This document shows positions 1-7,011 of a DNA stretch of 64,000 bases, piece after piece. Below the pieces are notes generated by a model, which had not been told where the DNA came from, ran no database searches, and saw only the letters and a program-made list of their open reading frames with translations. The stretch comes from UBA2199 sp964628035 (GTDB lineage: Bacteria; Acidobacteriota; Aminicenantia; UBA2199), in contig CAZVPI010000001.1 of NCBI GenBank assembly GCA_964628035.1, forward strand, positions 1 to 64,000. The letters are read 5' to 3'. The position numbers were made by a program, and so were the translations under genes. How positions within the stretch are numbered: position 1 is the first letter of the stretch; the number at the start of each line of letters is the position of its first letter.

Positions 1-728
1 TCGGGGATGAGCTCCTCCACCACCACGTAGATCATGGCGCCGGCGGCGAAGGCCAGCGCGTAGGGCAGCAGCGGCTCGGCCAGCACCACCAGCGCGGCGC
101 CGGCGACTCCGGCCAGCGGCTCGACCACACCCGACATCTGGCCGTAGCCGAAGGCGCGCCAGCGGGAAAGCCCCTCCCGGCGCAGGGGCACCGAGACCGC
201 CGCCCCCTCGGGAAAATTCTGCAGGCCGATGCCGAAAGCCAGGGCCACGGCTCCGCCCAGCGCCGCCGGCGTCCAATGCTCGGCCAGGGAGCCGAAGGCG
301 ACGCCGACCGCCAGCCCCTCGGGGATGTTGTGCAGGGTGATGGCCAGCACCAGCAGCGTGCTGCGTTGCCAAGACGTTTTGATCCCCTCGGCCTGCCGCG
401 TTTCCAGCCCCAGGTGCAGGTGGGGCAGTATGTGGTCGACCAGCAGCAGGAAGGCGCCGCCGGCCATGAAGCCTGCCAGCGCCGGCAGCCAGGCGGGGCC
501 TCTGCCGGCCTCCTCGGCCATGGCGATGGCCGGCGCCAGCAGCGACCAGTAGCTGGCGGCGATCATCACCCCGGCGGCGAACCCCAGCATGGTGTTGAGC
601 ATCCTGCGGTCCAGCTCCTTGAACAGGAAGACCACCGCCGCCCCCAGGGCGGTCAGACCCCAGGTGAACAGGGTGGCCGCCAACGCCATCAGGATGGGGC
701 TCGCTTCCCTCGTCCATTGCCAATCCAT
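1..728 (-). CDS. ZIP family divalent metal transporter (C-terminus outside window)
   Basis: Predicted inner-membrane ZIP (ZupT/GufA-like) transporter for Zn2+ or a similar divalent metal. The 242 visible residues are mostly hydrophobic, with about seven membrane segments. Two metal-binding helix motifs typical of the family are present: HNIPEG (residues 133-138) and QNFPEG (170-175). The frame is open to the left edge, so roughly the last 25-30 residues are missing. Start chosen at the first ATG (MDWQWTRE); no strong ribosome binding site stands out. It is the most downstream gene of a minus-strand block, separated from the next gene by about 90 bases. Metal specificity cannot be read from the sequence. 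Confidence 0.85.
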   Translation of the reverse strand, partial: MDWQWTREASPILMALAATLFTWGLTALGAAVVFLFKELDRRMLNTMLGFAAGVMIAASYWSLLAPAIAMAEEAGRGPAWLPALAGFMAGGAFLLLVDHILPHLHLGLETRQAEGIKTSWQRSTLLVLAITLHNIPEGLAVGVAFGSLAEHWTPAALGGAVALAFGIGLQNFPEGAAVSVPLRREGLSRWRAFGYGQMSGVVEPLAGVAGAALVVLAEPLLPYALAFAAGAMIYVVVEELIP

Positions 729-818
729 GTGCGGCTCCCGGGCCGGCCGGCCCTGGACGTTCCGGGCCTGCCGGAACCGCATTCATAGCACGGGCGGCGC
801 GATTTTTCAACCGCCCAG

Positions 819-2021
819 TCAGGCGCTGCGCGAAAACATCATCTCCCCGCCTTGCCGCCGGCCCTTCTCGTAAGCGACGATCCAGCCCAATTCTTCTTTG
901 CCGACGGTGCGGCCCGCGCGGCCCGCCTCCTTGACACGGCCCAGCACCGCCGCCTGCAGCTCGGGATCCAAGCCTGAAGCGCCGATCTCCTCCAGGGCGC
1001 GGCTCAAGGCGGCCCGGCCCGTCATGTGGTCCAGGCAAAATCCGGGGCGCCTGGCGAATGGAGCGGGATCGAGGCTCTGGTAGTGGCGAGGATCGGACAG
1101 GGCCGCTTGGCTGTGGACTCCGGCGCAGTGGCGGAAGGCGTCGCGGCCCATGACGGGAAAATGAGGCGGGATCGACCGCCCTGAGTAGCGGCTGACCAGC
1201 CGGTAGAGCTCTCCGGCCTTGTCCAGGCGCCACAGGCCGCTTGCGGGAAAGTCCTGGGAGAGGACGGCCAGCAGCGTGGCCAGGTCGACGATCCCGGCCC
1301 GCTCTCCCAGCCCGAGCACCGAGGCGTCGACCAAGGTGGCGCCGGCGCGGATGCCGTCCAGGGCATTGGCCAGTGCCAGCCCGCGGTCGTTGTGGCAGTG
1401 GACGGCGAGGCGGGGACAGGCGCCGCGCCGGGACAGTTCGCCGCGCAGGCGGCCGAGCCAGTCGTAGAGGCTGCGCGATGTGCCCGGGAGCAGGCAGCCG
1501 GTGGTGTCGGCTGCGCTGACGATGTCGGCGCCGGCGGCGACGGCCGTCGCCGCCGCCGCGGCCACGTCGCTCATGGGCGAGCGCACCCCGTCCTCGGGAG
1601 TGAAGCGGACGACGATCCCCGGGCGGCTGCGCTTGGCCTGGGCAACCGCCTCGGCCGCCGCGTCGATCGCCGTTGCCAGCGACAGGCCGCGTTCACGCAG
1701 CCTGTCCGGGGAGACGCACAGGAAGACGCCCAGGAAGCCGGCGCCGCTGGCCAGCGCCGCCTCGACGTCCTCGCGACGCGCCCGGGCATGGGCGCCGACG
1801 CGGGCGCGCAGGCCCTGGCGCGAGAGGGCGGCGACCGCCTGGCCGATCTCTTCGCCGACGAGCGGATGGCCGGCCTCGATGACCTCGACGCCGATGTCGT
1901 CCAGCAGGCGGGCGATCGCCCACTTGACGTGCGGCGCGAAGCTGACCCCGGGCGCCTGTTCTCCCTCGCGCAACGTGGCGTCGAGGACGCCGATGCGTCC
2001 CGTCCCGGCCTCGGGGCTCAT
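819..2021 (-). CDS. Homocitrate/isopropylmalate synthase family enzyme (NifV/LysS-like)
   Basis: DRE-TIM metallolyase that condenses acetyl-CoA with a 2-oxo acid; 400 aa, normal for a single-domain NifV or LysS protein. The N-terminal catalytic motif is LREGEQ (residues 17-22) and the metal-binding motif HCHND lies at 208-212. It lacks the C-terminal regulatory domain of LeuA. The open frame extends further upstream, but that part translates to Arg/Gly-rich nonsense and overlaps the small gene in front, so the ATG at 2021 is used; it overlaps the stop of the upstream LysW-like gene (ATGA). The LysW-like partner suggests homocitrate or a related C6-C7 acid, but leucine or citramalate chemistry cannot be excluded. 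Confidence 0.8.
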   Translation of the reverse strand: MSPEAGTGRIGVLDATLREGEQAPGVSFAPHVKWAIARLLDDIGVEVIEAGHPLVGEEIGQAVAALSRQGLRARVGAHARARREDVEAALASGAGFLGVFLCVSPDRLRERGLSLATAIDAAAEAVAQAKRSRPGIVVRFTPEDGVRSPMSDVAAAAATAVAAGADIVSAADTTGCLLPGTSRSLYDWLGRLRGELSRRGACPRLAVHCHNDRGLALANALDGIRAGATLVDASVLGLGERAGIVDLATLLAVLSQDFPASGLWRLDKAGELYRLVSRYSGRSIPPHFPVMGRDAFRHCAGVHSQAALSDPRHYQSLDPAPFARRPGFCLDHMTGRAALSRALEEIGASGLDPELQAAVLGRVKEAGRAGRTVGKEELGWIVAYEKGRRQGGEMMFSRSA

Positions 2022-2188
2022 GCGCCGAAGTCCTCGGCGCAGCGCGGCACTTTCACCGCCTGCGGCGGCTCCAGGCAGACGACCTCCATCACGGCGCCGC
2101 AGTGCCGGCACCAGCGCCGAGTTCCCTCGCAAACGTCCTCCACGTCCTTCGCTTCGCCGCATACCGGGCAGCGGATGCTGATTCCCAT
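2018..2188 (-). CDS. LysW-like zinc-ribbon carrier protein, 56 aa, C-terminus EDFGA
   Basis: Small protein resembling LysW, the amino-group carrier of lysine/arginine biosynthesis via alpha-aminoadipate. It has a CPVC pair (residues 7-10) and a CRHC pair (27-30) that would bind Zn2+, then the LysW-like stretch EVVCLEPP, and ends ...CAEDFGA. Classical LysW ends EDWGE, and the last Glu is the attachment point; here it is Ala. The start follows a clear AAGGAGG seven bases upstream, and the stop overlaps the start of the homocitrate-synthase-like gene, so the two are translationally coupled. None of the other LysW-pathway genes (lysX, lysZ, lysY) is visible nearby. Confidence 0.75.
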   Translation of the reverse strand: MGISIRCPVCGEAKDVEDVCEGTRRWCRHCGAVMEVVCLEPPQAVKVPRCAEDFGA

Positions 2189-2217
2189 GGCGCACCTCCT
2201 TTCAGGCCCACGGCGCG

Positions 2218-2245
2218 ATTATAGCGGCCCCGGCGCCGCCGTCAA
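2218..2245 (-). promoter_or_regulatory. Promoter of the LysW-like/synthase operon
   Basis: Minus-strand TTGACG (2245-2240), 16-base spacer, TATAAT (2223-2218). The predicted start site near 2211 leaves a leader of about 23 bases carrying the AAGGAGG ribosome site. Confidence 0.6.
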
Positions 2246-2259
2246 TTTTTTTAATGAAA

Positions 2260-2294
2260 TTGATATATTTATAAATTTTTGTTATATATATAAC
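2260..2294 (+). promoter_or_regulatory. Promoter of the ACT-domain gene overlapped by a perfect 14-bp palindrome
   Basis: TTGATA (2260-2265), 17-base spacer, TATATA (2283-2288). The -10 box lies inside the perfect palindrome GTTATATATATAAC (2281-2294). The stretch 2240-2295 is strikingly AT-rich in a GC-rich genome. The palindrome could be an operator or only AT-rich promoter sequence. Confidence 0.5.
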
Positions 2295-2336
2295 ATTCGC
2301 TGCGGCCGGGTCCCGCGTCCCGGCCGGGGAGGAGCC

Positions 2337-2999
2337 ATGGTCACCGTCAGCGACGCGTTGGGAAAGATCGTCGCCCGCACCCCGTTCCTGGAGGAGGGGC
2401 TGGCCGCGGGCATCATCAACCTGTCGGCCCTGGCCCGCTCCCTGCGCCCGCGCATCGAAAAGGGCCTGGTCAAGGAGGTGGGTGACGCCGCCCTGGTCAT
2501 GGCCCTGAAGCGCCTTTCCGACCGGCTCAGAAAGAAGCGCCCGGCTCCGCGCCAGGCGGCGCAGTACGTCAGCGACATCACCGTGCGCTCGCACCTGTGC
2601 GAGTTCACCTTCCGCAATTCCCAGACCATCCTGCCGCGGCAGATCCGCCTGCTGCAGGAGATCAAGGGGCGCCGCGACCGCTTCCTCACCTTCTCCAGCG
2701 GCGCCAGCGAGACGACGGCCGTCGTGAGCTCAGACCTGGAAGCCGCCGTGAACCGCATCTTCAAGGGCGAGAAGCTCCTTTGCCGCTTCGGCGGGCTGTC
2801 GGCGGTGATCCTGCGCCTGACCCCGCAGACGGTCTCGGCCCCCGGGATCTATTACCTGATCCTCAAGCTCCTGGCCTGGGAGGACATCAACGTCATCGAG
2901 GTCGTCTCCACCACCAGCGAGTTCGTCCTGCTGCTGGAGGATGCGACCATCGACCGCGCCTTCTCCCTGCTGCGCACGCTGCTGCTGCCGGAGCGCTGA
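2337..2999 (+). CDS. ACT-domain protein of unknown function
   Basis: 220 aa. The N-terminal half is helical and basic; residues from about 140 onward look like an ACT-type ligand-binding domain with alternating hydrophobic strands (…GLSAVILRLTP… and …INVIEVVSTTSEFVLLLE…). Relatives in other bacteria are often labelled aspartate-kinase-like ACT proteins but carry no kinase domain. It starts at ATG 2337 after GGGGAGGA; the frame is open far upstream only because it is a shadow of the opposite-strand gene. It is divergent from the LysW/synthase pair, so an amino-acid-sensing role linked to that pair is possible, but this is inference. Confidence 0.6.
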   Translation: MVTVSDALGKIVARTPFLEEGLAAGIINLSALARSLRPRIEKGLVKEVGDAALVMALKRLSDRLRKKRPAPRQAAQYVSDITVRSHLCEFTFRNSQTILPRQIRLLQEIKGRRDRFLTFSSGASETTAVVSSDLEAAVNRIFKGEKLLCRFGGLSAVILRLTPQTVSAPGIYYLILKLLAWEDINVIEVVSTTSEFVLLLEDATIDRAFSLLRTLLLPER

Positions 3000-3007
3000 G
3001 CCGCGTC

Positions 3008-4150
3008 CTAGCGCTCGCCCGGCTGCCGCCAGGAGGCGGCCCAGCGGCTGAAGGGCCGGCCGTAGGAGGCGGCGAAGGCTTCCTCCAGCCCCCTGCCCGC
3101 GCCCAGCTCGTCAAGCAGCCGCCGCAGGGGCGGCATGCCGCGCTCCTCGATCAGGTCGCTGACCGCCTGCAGGCTCACCATGTAGGCGGCATAGGCGGCG
3201 CGGGCGTCCTGCGGGAAGCCGTCGGCGAGCAGGGCCAGGGGGATCACCTGGGCGGCGTTGACCGCGCGGTCGCCGCTGAGGTACTGCGCCAGCCCCTCGT
3301 GCAGCCACAGCGGCGCGGCCGGCGCCAGCGCGTGGACCAGGGCGTGGACGTACTCGTGGGTCACCACCCGGCGCAGCAGGCGCTCCCGGCCTGCGGCGTT
3401 CTGCACCGGCAGGCGGATCTTGCCGTCGCTGCGGCCGAACATGCCGCCGGCCCAGCCCGGGGCGCGGGTCACGTCGGAAAAGTCCCTTCCCGTGTACAGG
3501 ATGACGGTGACCGGCTCGCCGGGAAAATGGTTCAGCGCCTTGCCCACCCCGGCGTAGGCCTCCTTGAGGATGTCCAGCACGAGGACCTTGATCTCCTCGT
3601 GCTCGTAGCCGTCGAACAGGACCGTGAAGTTTTCCGTGCGCGCCCCGTCGTAGTCGCGCTGCACTTGGATCTCGCGCCGCAGGCGCAGCAGCATCTCGAT
3701 CAGCTCCTCGTCGCGCCGCAGCGCCAGGGCGGCCTGGGCCTGCTCCTGCGCCCCCTGCAGGTCGTTCTGCCGGTAGAGGGACAGGGCCCGTTCCTTGAAT
3801 GTCTCGAAGCGATCCCCGCTTTCGCCCGCCTGCGGGGGGTCGGCGGGACCCGGTGCCGGTAGATCGCCGGCAGCGGGCTGGTCCTCCGGAATGCCTTCGT
3901 CCATGCCCCCAGTCAATGGCTCCCCGTCCCAGGCCGCATCGGCAGCCTCCGGCGGAAGCCCCGGCACTCCAGGAGCAACCGCATCCGGCCCTGGCCTTGC
4001 GGCTGCCGGGACGACCGCCGGCGCCTTGTCCCGCAGCAGCCCCAGGGCCGCGGCAGCCAGGGTGGCGAGGACCAGGAAAGCCAGGGCGACGCGGAATCGG
4101 CGCCGCTTCAACTCGCGCTCGTAATTGGGATTCCGCCAGTCTGGTGACAT
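3008..4150 (-). CDS. Membrane-anchored gluzincin metallopeptidase (peptidase MA-like)
   Basis: 380 aa. A basic N-terminus is followed by one membrane helix (about 21-38), a Pro/Ala/Gly-rich linker (40-112), a helical TPR-like stretch (113-160), then a peptidase MA-type domain. The zinc motif HEYVH is at 265-269 and the third-ligand region WLHEG at 282-286. Topology suggests a catalytic domain outside the cytoplasmic membrane. No Shine-Dalgarno sequence precedes the ATG; instead TACAAT sits six bases upstream, so the message may be leaderless. Substrate unknown. It faces the ACT gene tail-to-tail with only a few bases between them. Confidence 0.75.
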   Translation of the reverse strand: MSPDWRNPNYERELKRRRFRVALAFLVLATLAAAALGLLRDKAPAVVPAAARPGPDAVAPGVPGLPPEAADAAWDGEPLTGGMDEGIPEDQPAAGDLPAPGPADPPQAGESGDRFETFKERALSLYRQNDLQGAQEQAQAALALRRDEELIEMLLRLRREIQVQRDYDGARTENFTVLFDGYEHEEIKVLVLDILKEAYAGVGKALNHFPGEPVTVILYTGRDFSDVTRAPGWAGGMFGRSDGKIRLPVQNAAGRERLLRRVVTHEYVHALVHALAPAAPLWLHEGLAQYLSGDRAVNAAQVIPLALLADGFPQDARAAYAAYMVSLQAVSDLIEERGMPPLRRLLDELGAGRGLEEAFAASYGRPFSRWAASWRQPGER

Positions 4151-4200
4151 GCCGCTATTGTAACCGAAACGGGAAGATCATGATATCGCCGTGGCCCTCG

Positions 4201-4404
4201 TCAGGGCCGGTCCTTGTCCTGCGCCCCGCCGCGCAGGACCGCCAAGGGCTCGACATCCCATTCGGCGGCCTCGGCGTCGGTCGTGGCCGGGTCGATCTCC
4301 CGCAGCAAGCCCCTGCCGGCCTTCTCGTCGAAACGGAATTGCGTGCCACACTTCTGGGTCCGGCCGCTGAACACCAGGTAGCGGTCAAGGGCCAGCGCCG
4401 CCAT
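4201..4404 (-). pseudogene. C-terminal remnant of a DUF6624-like protein
   Basis: A 67-residue open frame reading LALDRYLVFSGRTQKCGTQF, then a conserved-looking tail with DPATTDAEAAEWDVEPLA. This resembles the C-terminal third of DUF6624 proteins (…DRxLxxxGxxQxYGTQ…). The N-terminal two thirds are absent. The frame continues upstream without a stop to 4453-4455, which is the stop codon of the M29-like peptidase gene, so the fragment lies in frame behind that gene. No ribosome binding site is evident. Most likely a decaying fragment; it could still be translated from 4404. Confidence 0.5.
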
Positions 4405-4452
4405 GCGCCGGGCCGGGCGATGGCCGGCCAGGGCGGCGGAGCGGGCCAGCGC

Positions 4453-5601
4453 TCAGAAGATGAGGTAGGCGCCGTCGGCGATGATGGTTTCCGTTCTCCC
4501 GCCGGGATAGGCCAGAGCCAGCAAGCGCACGGCCACGCGCGGCATCACCTGCGGGATGTAGATGCGGTCGAGGTGGATCACCGCCGCCGGGGACGAGAAA
4601 TCCTTGGGGCCGACGATGCCGCCGAAGTGGTCGCTGCGGCCGAAGGCCACGTGCAGCCCCAGCTTCTCGTCGAGCAGGATCTCGCCGATCGGCTCCAGTC
4701 CGAAGTCCCCGAGCACGCCGAAGCCCAGCTCGGCCATGTTGCCGTAGGCCGGCTCCTGGGCCAGGTGCGCGCGCTCGGCGCGCGCCGCCCGCCCCCGGCC
4801 CTTGGCCCTGACGGCGCGGTTGCCGCGTACGTCGAACAGGACCACCTCGCCGTCGATCTCGACCGGCAGGATGCCCACCGTCCGGCTCGCCTCGCCGGCC
4901 TCGCCCTCGTAGGGGACGATGTAGGCCTCGCCGCTGGGCAGGTTGCCCGCCGTCGCCGGCTCGGGAAAGCGCCCCGAGCTGGCATGGGCCGCGCGGTGGC
5001 GCAGGTCGAAGAGCACCGAGTACTCGCTGCGGCCGTCGACCAGGAAGGTGGCCTGGGCATGGTCGGCCCGGTCGAGGCGCGTCTTGAGGGCGTCGACGCG
5101 CCGTGCCACCTCGCCGTAGTCGATGCGCAGGGCCGGGATCATCATGGCGGCGAAGCCGGGCATGGTCGCCGCCCGGAAGCCGTGGCGCTTGGCCGCCACT
5201 TTCAGGGGCGCGGTGGTCGAGAACTCGGTCGGCGCCAGGAACAGCTGCGTCGCGGCGAAGACCCGCTCGAAGCTCACCCGCTTCCCCGTCCGTTCCAGCT
5301 CGGCGGCCACTTCCGGCATCGCCCCCGCGATGAGGAAGCCGTCGGCCGGGAGGTCGGCGTTGTTCGAGCCGACGTCGGCATAGGCCACCAGATTCACCTC
5401 AGCCAGGGGGATCTCCCCCTTGCGCGCGTCCAGGAGCGCGCGCCACTCATGGGCCAGGCGCCGGCGCTCGCGCCAGGGCGGGTTGTCGCCCGCGGGGTCG
5501 CGCGGCACGTCGACCAGGATGGCCAGCGCCCGGTCGCCCTCGCGGCAAGGAAAGACCGAGCGGACCAGGGAAACCAGTTCATCCGCGGCCAATGTCGTCA
5601 T
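4453..5601 (-). CDS. M29-like metallo-aminopeptidase
   Basis: 382 aa cytoplasmic peptidase resembling thermophilic aminopeptidases (family M29). Candidate metal ligands fall in the expected order: Glu225 in NLPSGE, Glu291 in NMAELG, His317 in LHVAFG, and His343/Asp345 in IHLDRIY. The N-terminal 180 residues are more diverged than usual. Start ATG 5601 follows GGAGG; TATAAT lies 17 bases upstream of the ATG, giving a leader of only about ten bases. A DUF6624 fragment follows its stop in the same frame. Substrate preference unknown. Confidence 0.7.
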   Translation of the reverse strand: MTTLAADELVSLVRSVFPCREGDRALAILVDVPRDPAGDNPPWRERRRLAHEWRALLDARKGEIPLAEVNLVAYADVGSNNADLPADGFLIAGAMPEVAAELERTGKRVSFERVFAATQLFLAPTEFSTTAPLKVAAKRHGFRAATMPGFAAMMIPALRIDYGEVARRVDALKTRLDRADHAQATFLVDGRSEYSVLFDLRHRAAHASSGRFPEPATAGNLPSGEAYIVPYEGEAGEASRTVGILPVEIDGEVVLFDVRGNRAVRAKGRGRAARAERAHLAQEPAYGNMAELGFGVLGDFGLEPIGEILLDEKLGLHVAFGRSDHFGGIVGPKDFSSPAAVIHLDRIYIPQVMPRVAVRLLALAYPGGRTETIIADGAYLIF

Positions 5602-5717
5602 GGTCAGCCTCCGTTGTCATTATACCCGGAGTGGAGGACGGTTTGAACCCCTGGCCCGGGAAGCCGGCGTCCTTCATCGGGCCATTCCCCCGGGTTGCGA
5701 ACATCCGGACCACAGCT

Positions 5718-6326
5718 TCAACGCAGGGGCTGGCGCAGGATGGTCTTCCATTGGGCCGGGTCGGCCCGGCGGATGTCGGAGAGATAGATCTCGTGATGCT
5801 TGCCGTGGAGCTTGCCGGCGATCGAGGCGATGAAGGCGTGCAGCCTGGCGATAACCGGCCCCTCGGCCGAGAAGGGGCCGATATGCAGGACCTGGGCGCA
5901 CTTGCCCTCGGCGAACTTCTCGAAGCGCAACTTGCCCAGGGCGGGCAGGGCCTTCTTCTTCCCGACCTCGGCGATCGTGTCACGGACCAGGGCGGCGTGG
6001 ACGAACTCGGGCTGCATGATCATCATCGTCCATTTCCACTTCGCCTTGTCGCCGGCAATGAACGCCCCCATGTCCCGGGCCCACCACAGCCCCTCCAGGG
6101 GCGGCACGCCGTAGTCGATGGCCAGGGTCTTCTTCGCCTTGAACTTGACGGCATAGGCAACGGAAAACAGCGCCTCGACCGCCTCCTGGTAGGAGCGCTC
6201 GCGGTTGGGGTCGCCGGCGCCGTCGACCATGAGGAAATTCATTGCTGGCACCTCGACCAGTTCAACCTCCCCGGCGTGCGGCCCGTACAGCCGCTTCAAC
6301 TTCCTCCTGAAGTCGATCTTGGTCAT
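5718..6326 (-). CDS. GyrI-like small-molecule-binding domain protein
   Basis: 202 aa protein of the stand-alone GyrI-like/SbmC-type fold (COG4832-like), a family of cytosolic small-molecule-binding or hydrolase-like proteins. Family-like features include a start rich in VxVPAMNFLMVDGAG, a central GLWWARDMGAF and a C-terminal GKHHEIYLSDIRRADP ending. The start ATG at 6326 follows GAGGAGGAAGC and overlaps the stop of the upstream antiporter fragment (ATGA); the longer open frame upstream is a shadow. No DNA-binding domain is fused. Confidence 0.8.
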   Translation of the reverse strand: MTKIDFRRKLKRLYGPHAGEVELVEVPAMNFLMVDGAGDPNRERSYQEAVEALFSVAYAVKFKAKKTLAIDYGVPPLEGLWWARDMGAFIAGDKAKWKWTMMIMQPEFVHAALVRDTIAEVGKKKALPALGKLRFEKFAEGKCAQVLHIGPFSAEGPVIARLHAFIASIAGKLHGKHHEIYLSDIRRADPAQWKTILRQPLR

Positions 6327-6937
6327 GCTTCCTCCTCGCCGCCGCGACGGATGGAACAGAAGTCTCCTTGCGGGCGCAGTTCCTCGTTCAGGTTGCCGTG
6401 GCAAAGTCCGGCGCCGGCGCTGCCGATGACCGCCAGCCGTTCGCCGGGGCCGGGATCGTAGTGGACGCGGCCGGCGCGGCTCGCCGCCAGGATGGAGTCG
6501 CCGGTCTCGGCCCGCAGCAGGATGTCGTGCACGGCGCGGCCGGCGGCGTAGCGCCCCAGCTCCATCAGCATGACGTCGATGACGTTGGCGTCGCCCGGGG
6601 CGTCGCTCCCCGATTCGCGGTGGGGGACGCGGCGTTCGAAGAGCCCCGGGTAGGGCGCGAGGCGGGCGTAGAGCGGGGCGGAATAAAGGATCATGTAGGT
6701 GGAGACCAAGAAGGTCACCACCCCGACCAGGGTGATCAGCCCCATTCCGGCGGCGATGAGCGAAAACTCGCTGATCTGGTCCACGGTCAGCACGGCCAGA
6801 AAGGCGGTGCGGCGGCGGCAGCCCATGCGTTCCATGACGGCCATGACGATCAGCGGATCGCCGACCAGGACGAAGACGGAGAAGACGGCCGCCGGCAGCG
6901 CCTGCAGGCCGATCTCGGCGAACGTGCTCTGCGGCAT
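6323..6937 (-). pseudogene. N-terminally truncated CPA2/Kef-type cation:proton antiporter
   Basis: 204 aa. The first 85 residues match the last membrane helices of CPA2 antiporters: a VGDPLIVM motif, then …CRRRTAFLAVLTVDQISEFS… and a helix ending STYMILYS. A short cytoplasmic C-terminal part follows. A full-length antiporter has about ten more helices, and these are absent: only 74 bases separate this start from the ammonia-lyase stop. It still begins with a plausible ATG after GGAGG and couples to the GyrI-like gene, so a shortened protein may be made. Probably a remnant after an internal deletion. Confidence 0.65.
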
Positions 6938-7011
6938 CAGGGCCTCCTCGCTCCGGCGCGGATGCCGCCCTCGCGGCGCCGCGCCCGCTCAAGGCAGAAT
7001 GGCAGCCGGTC

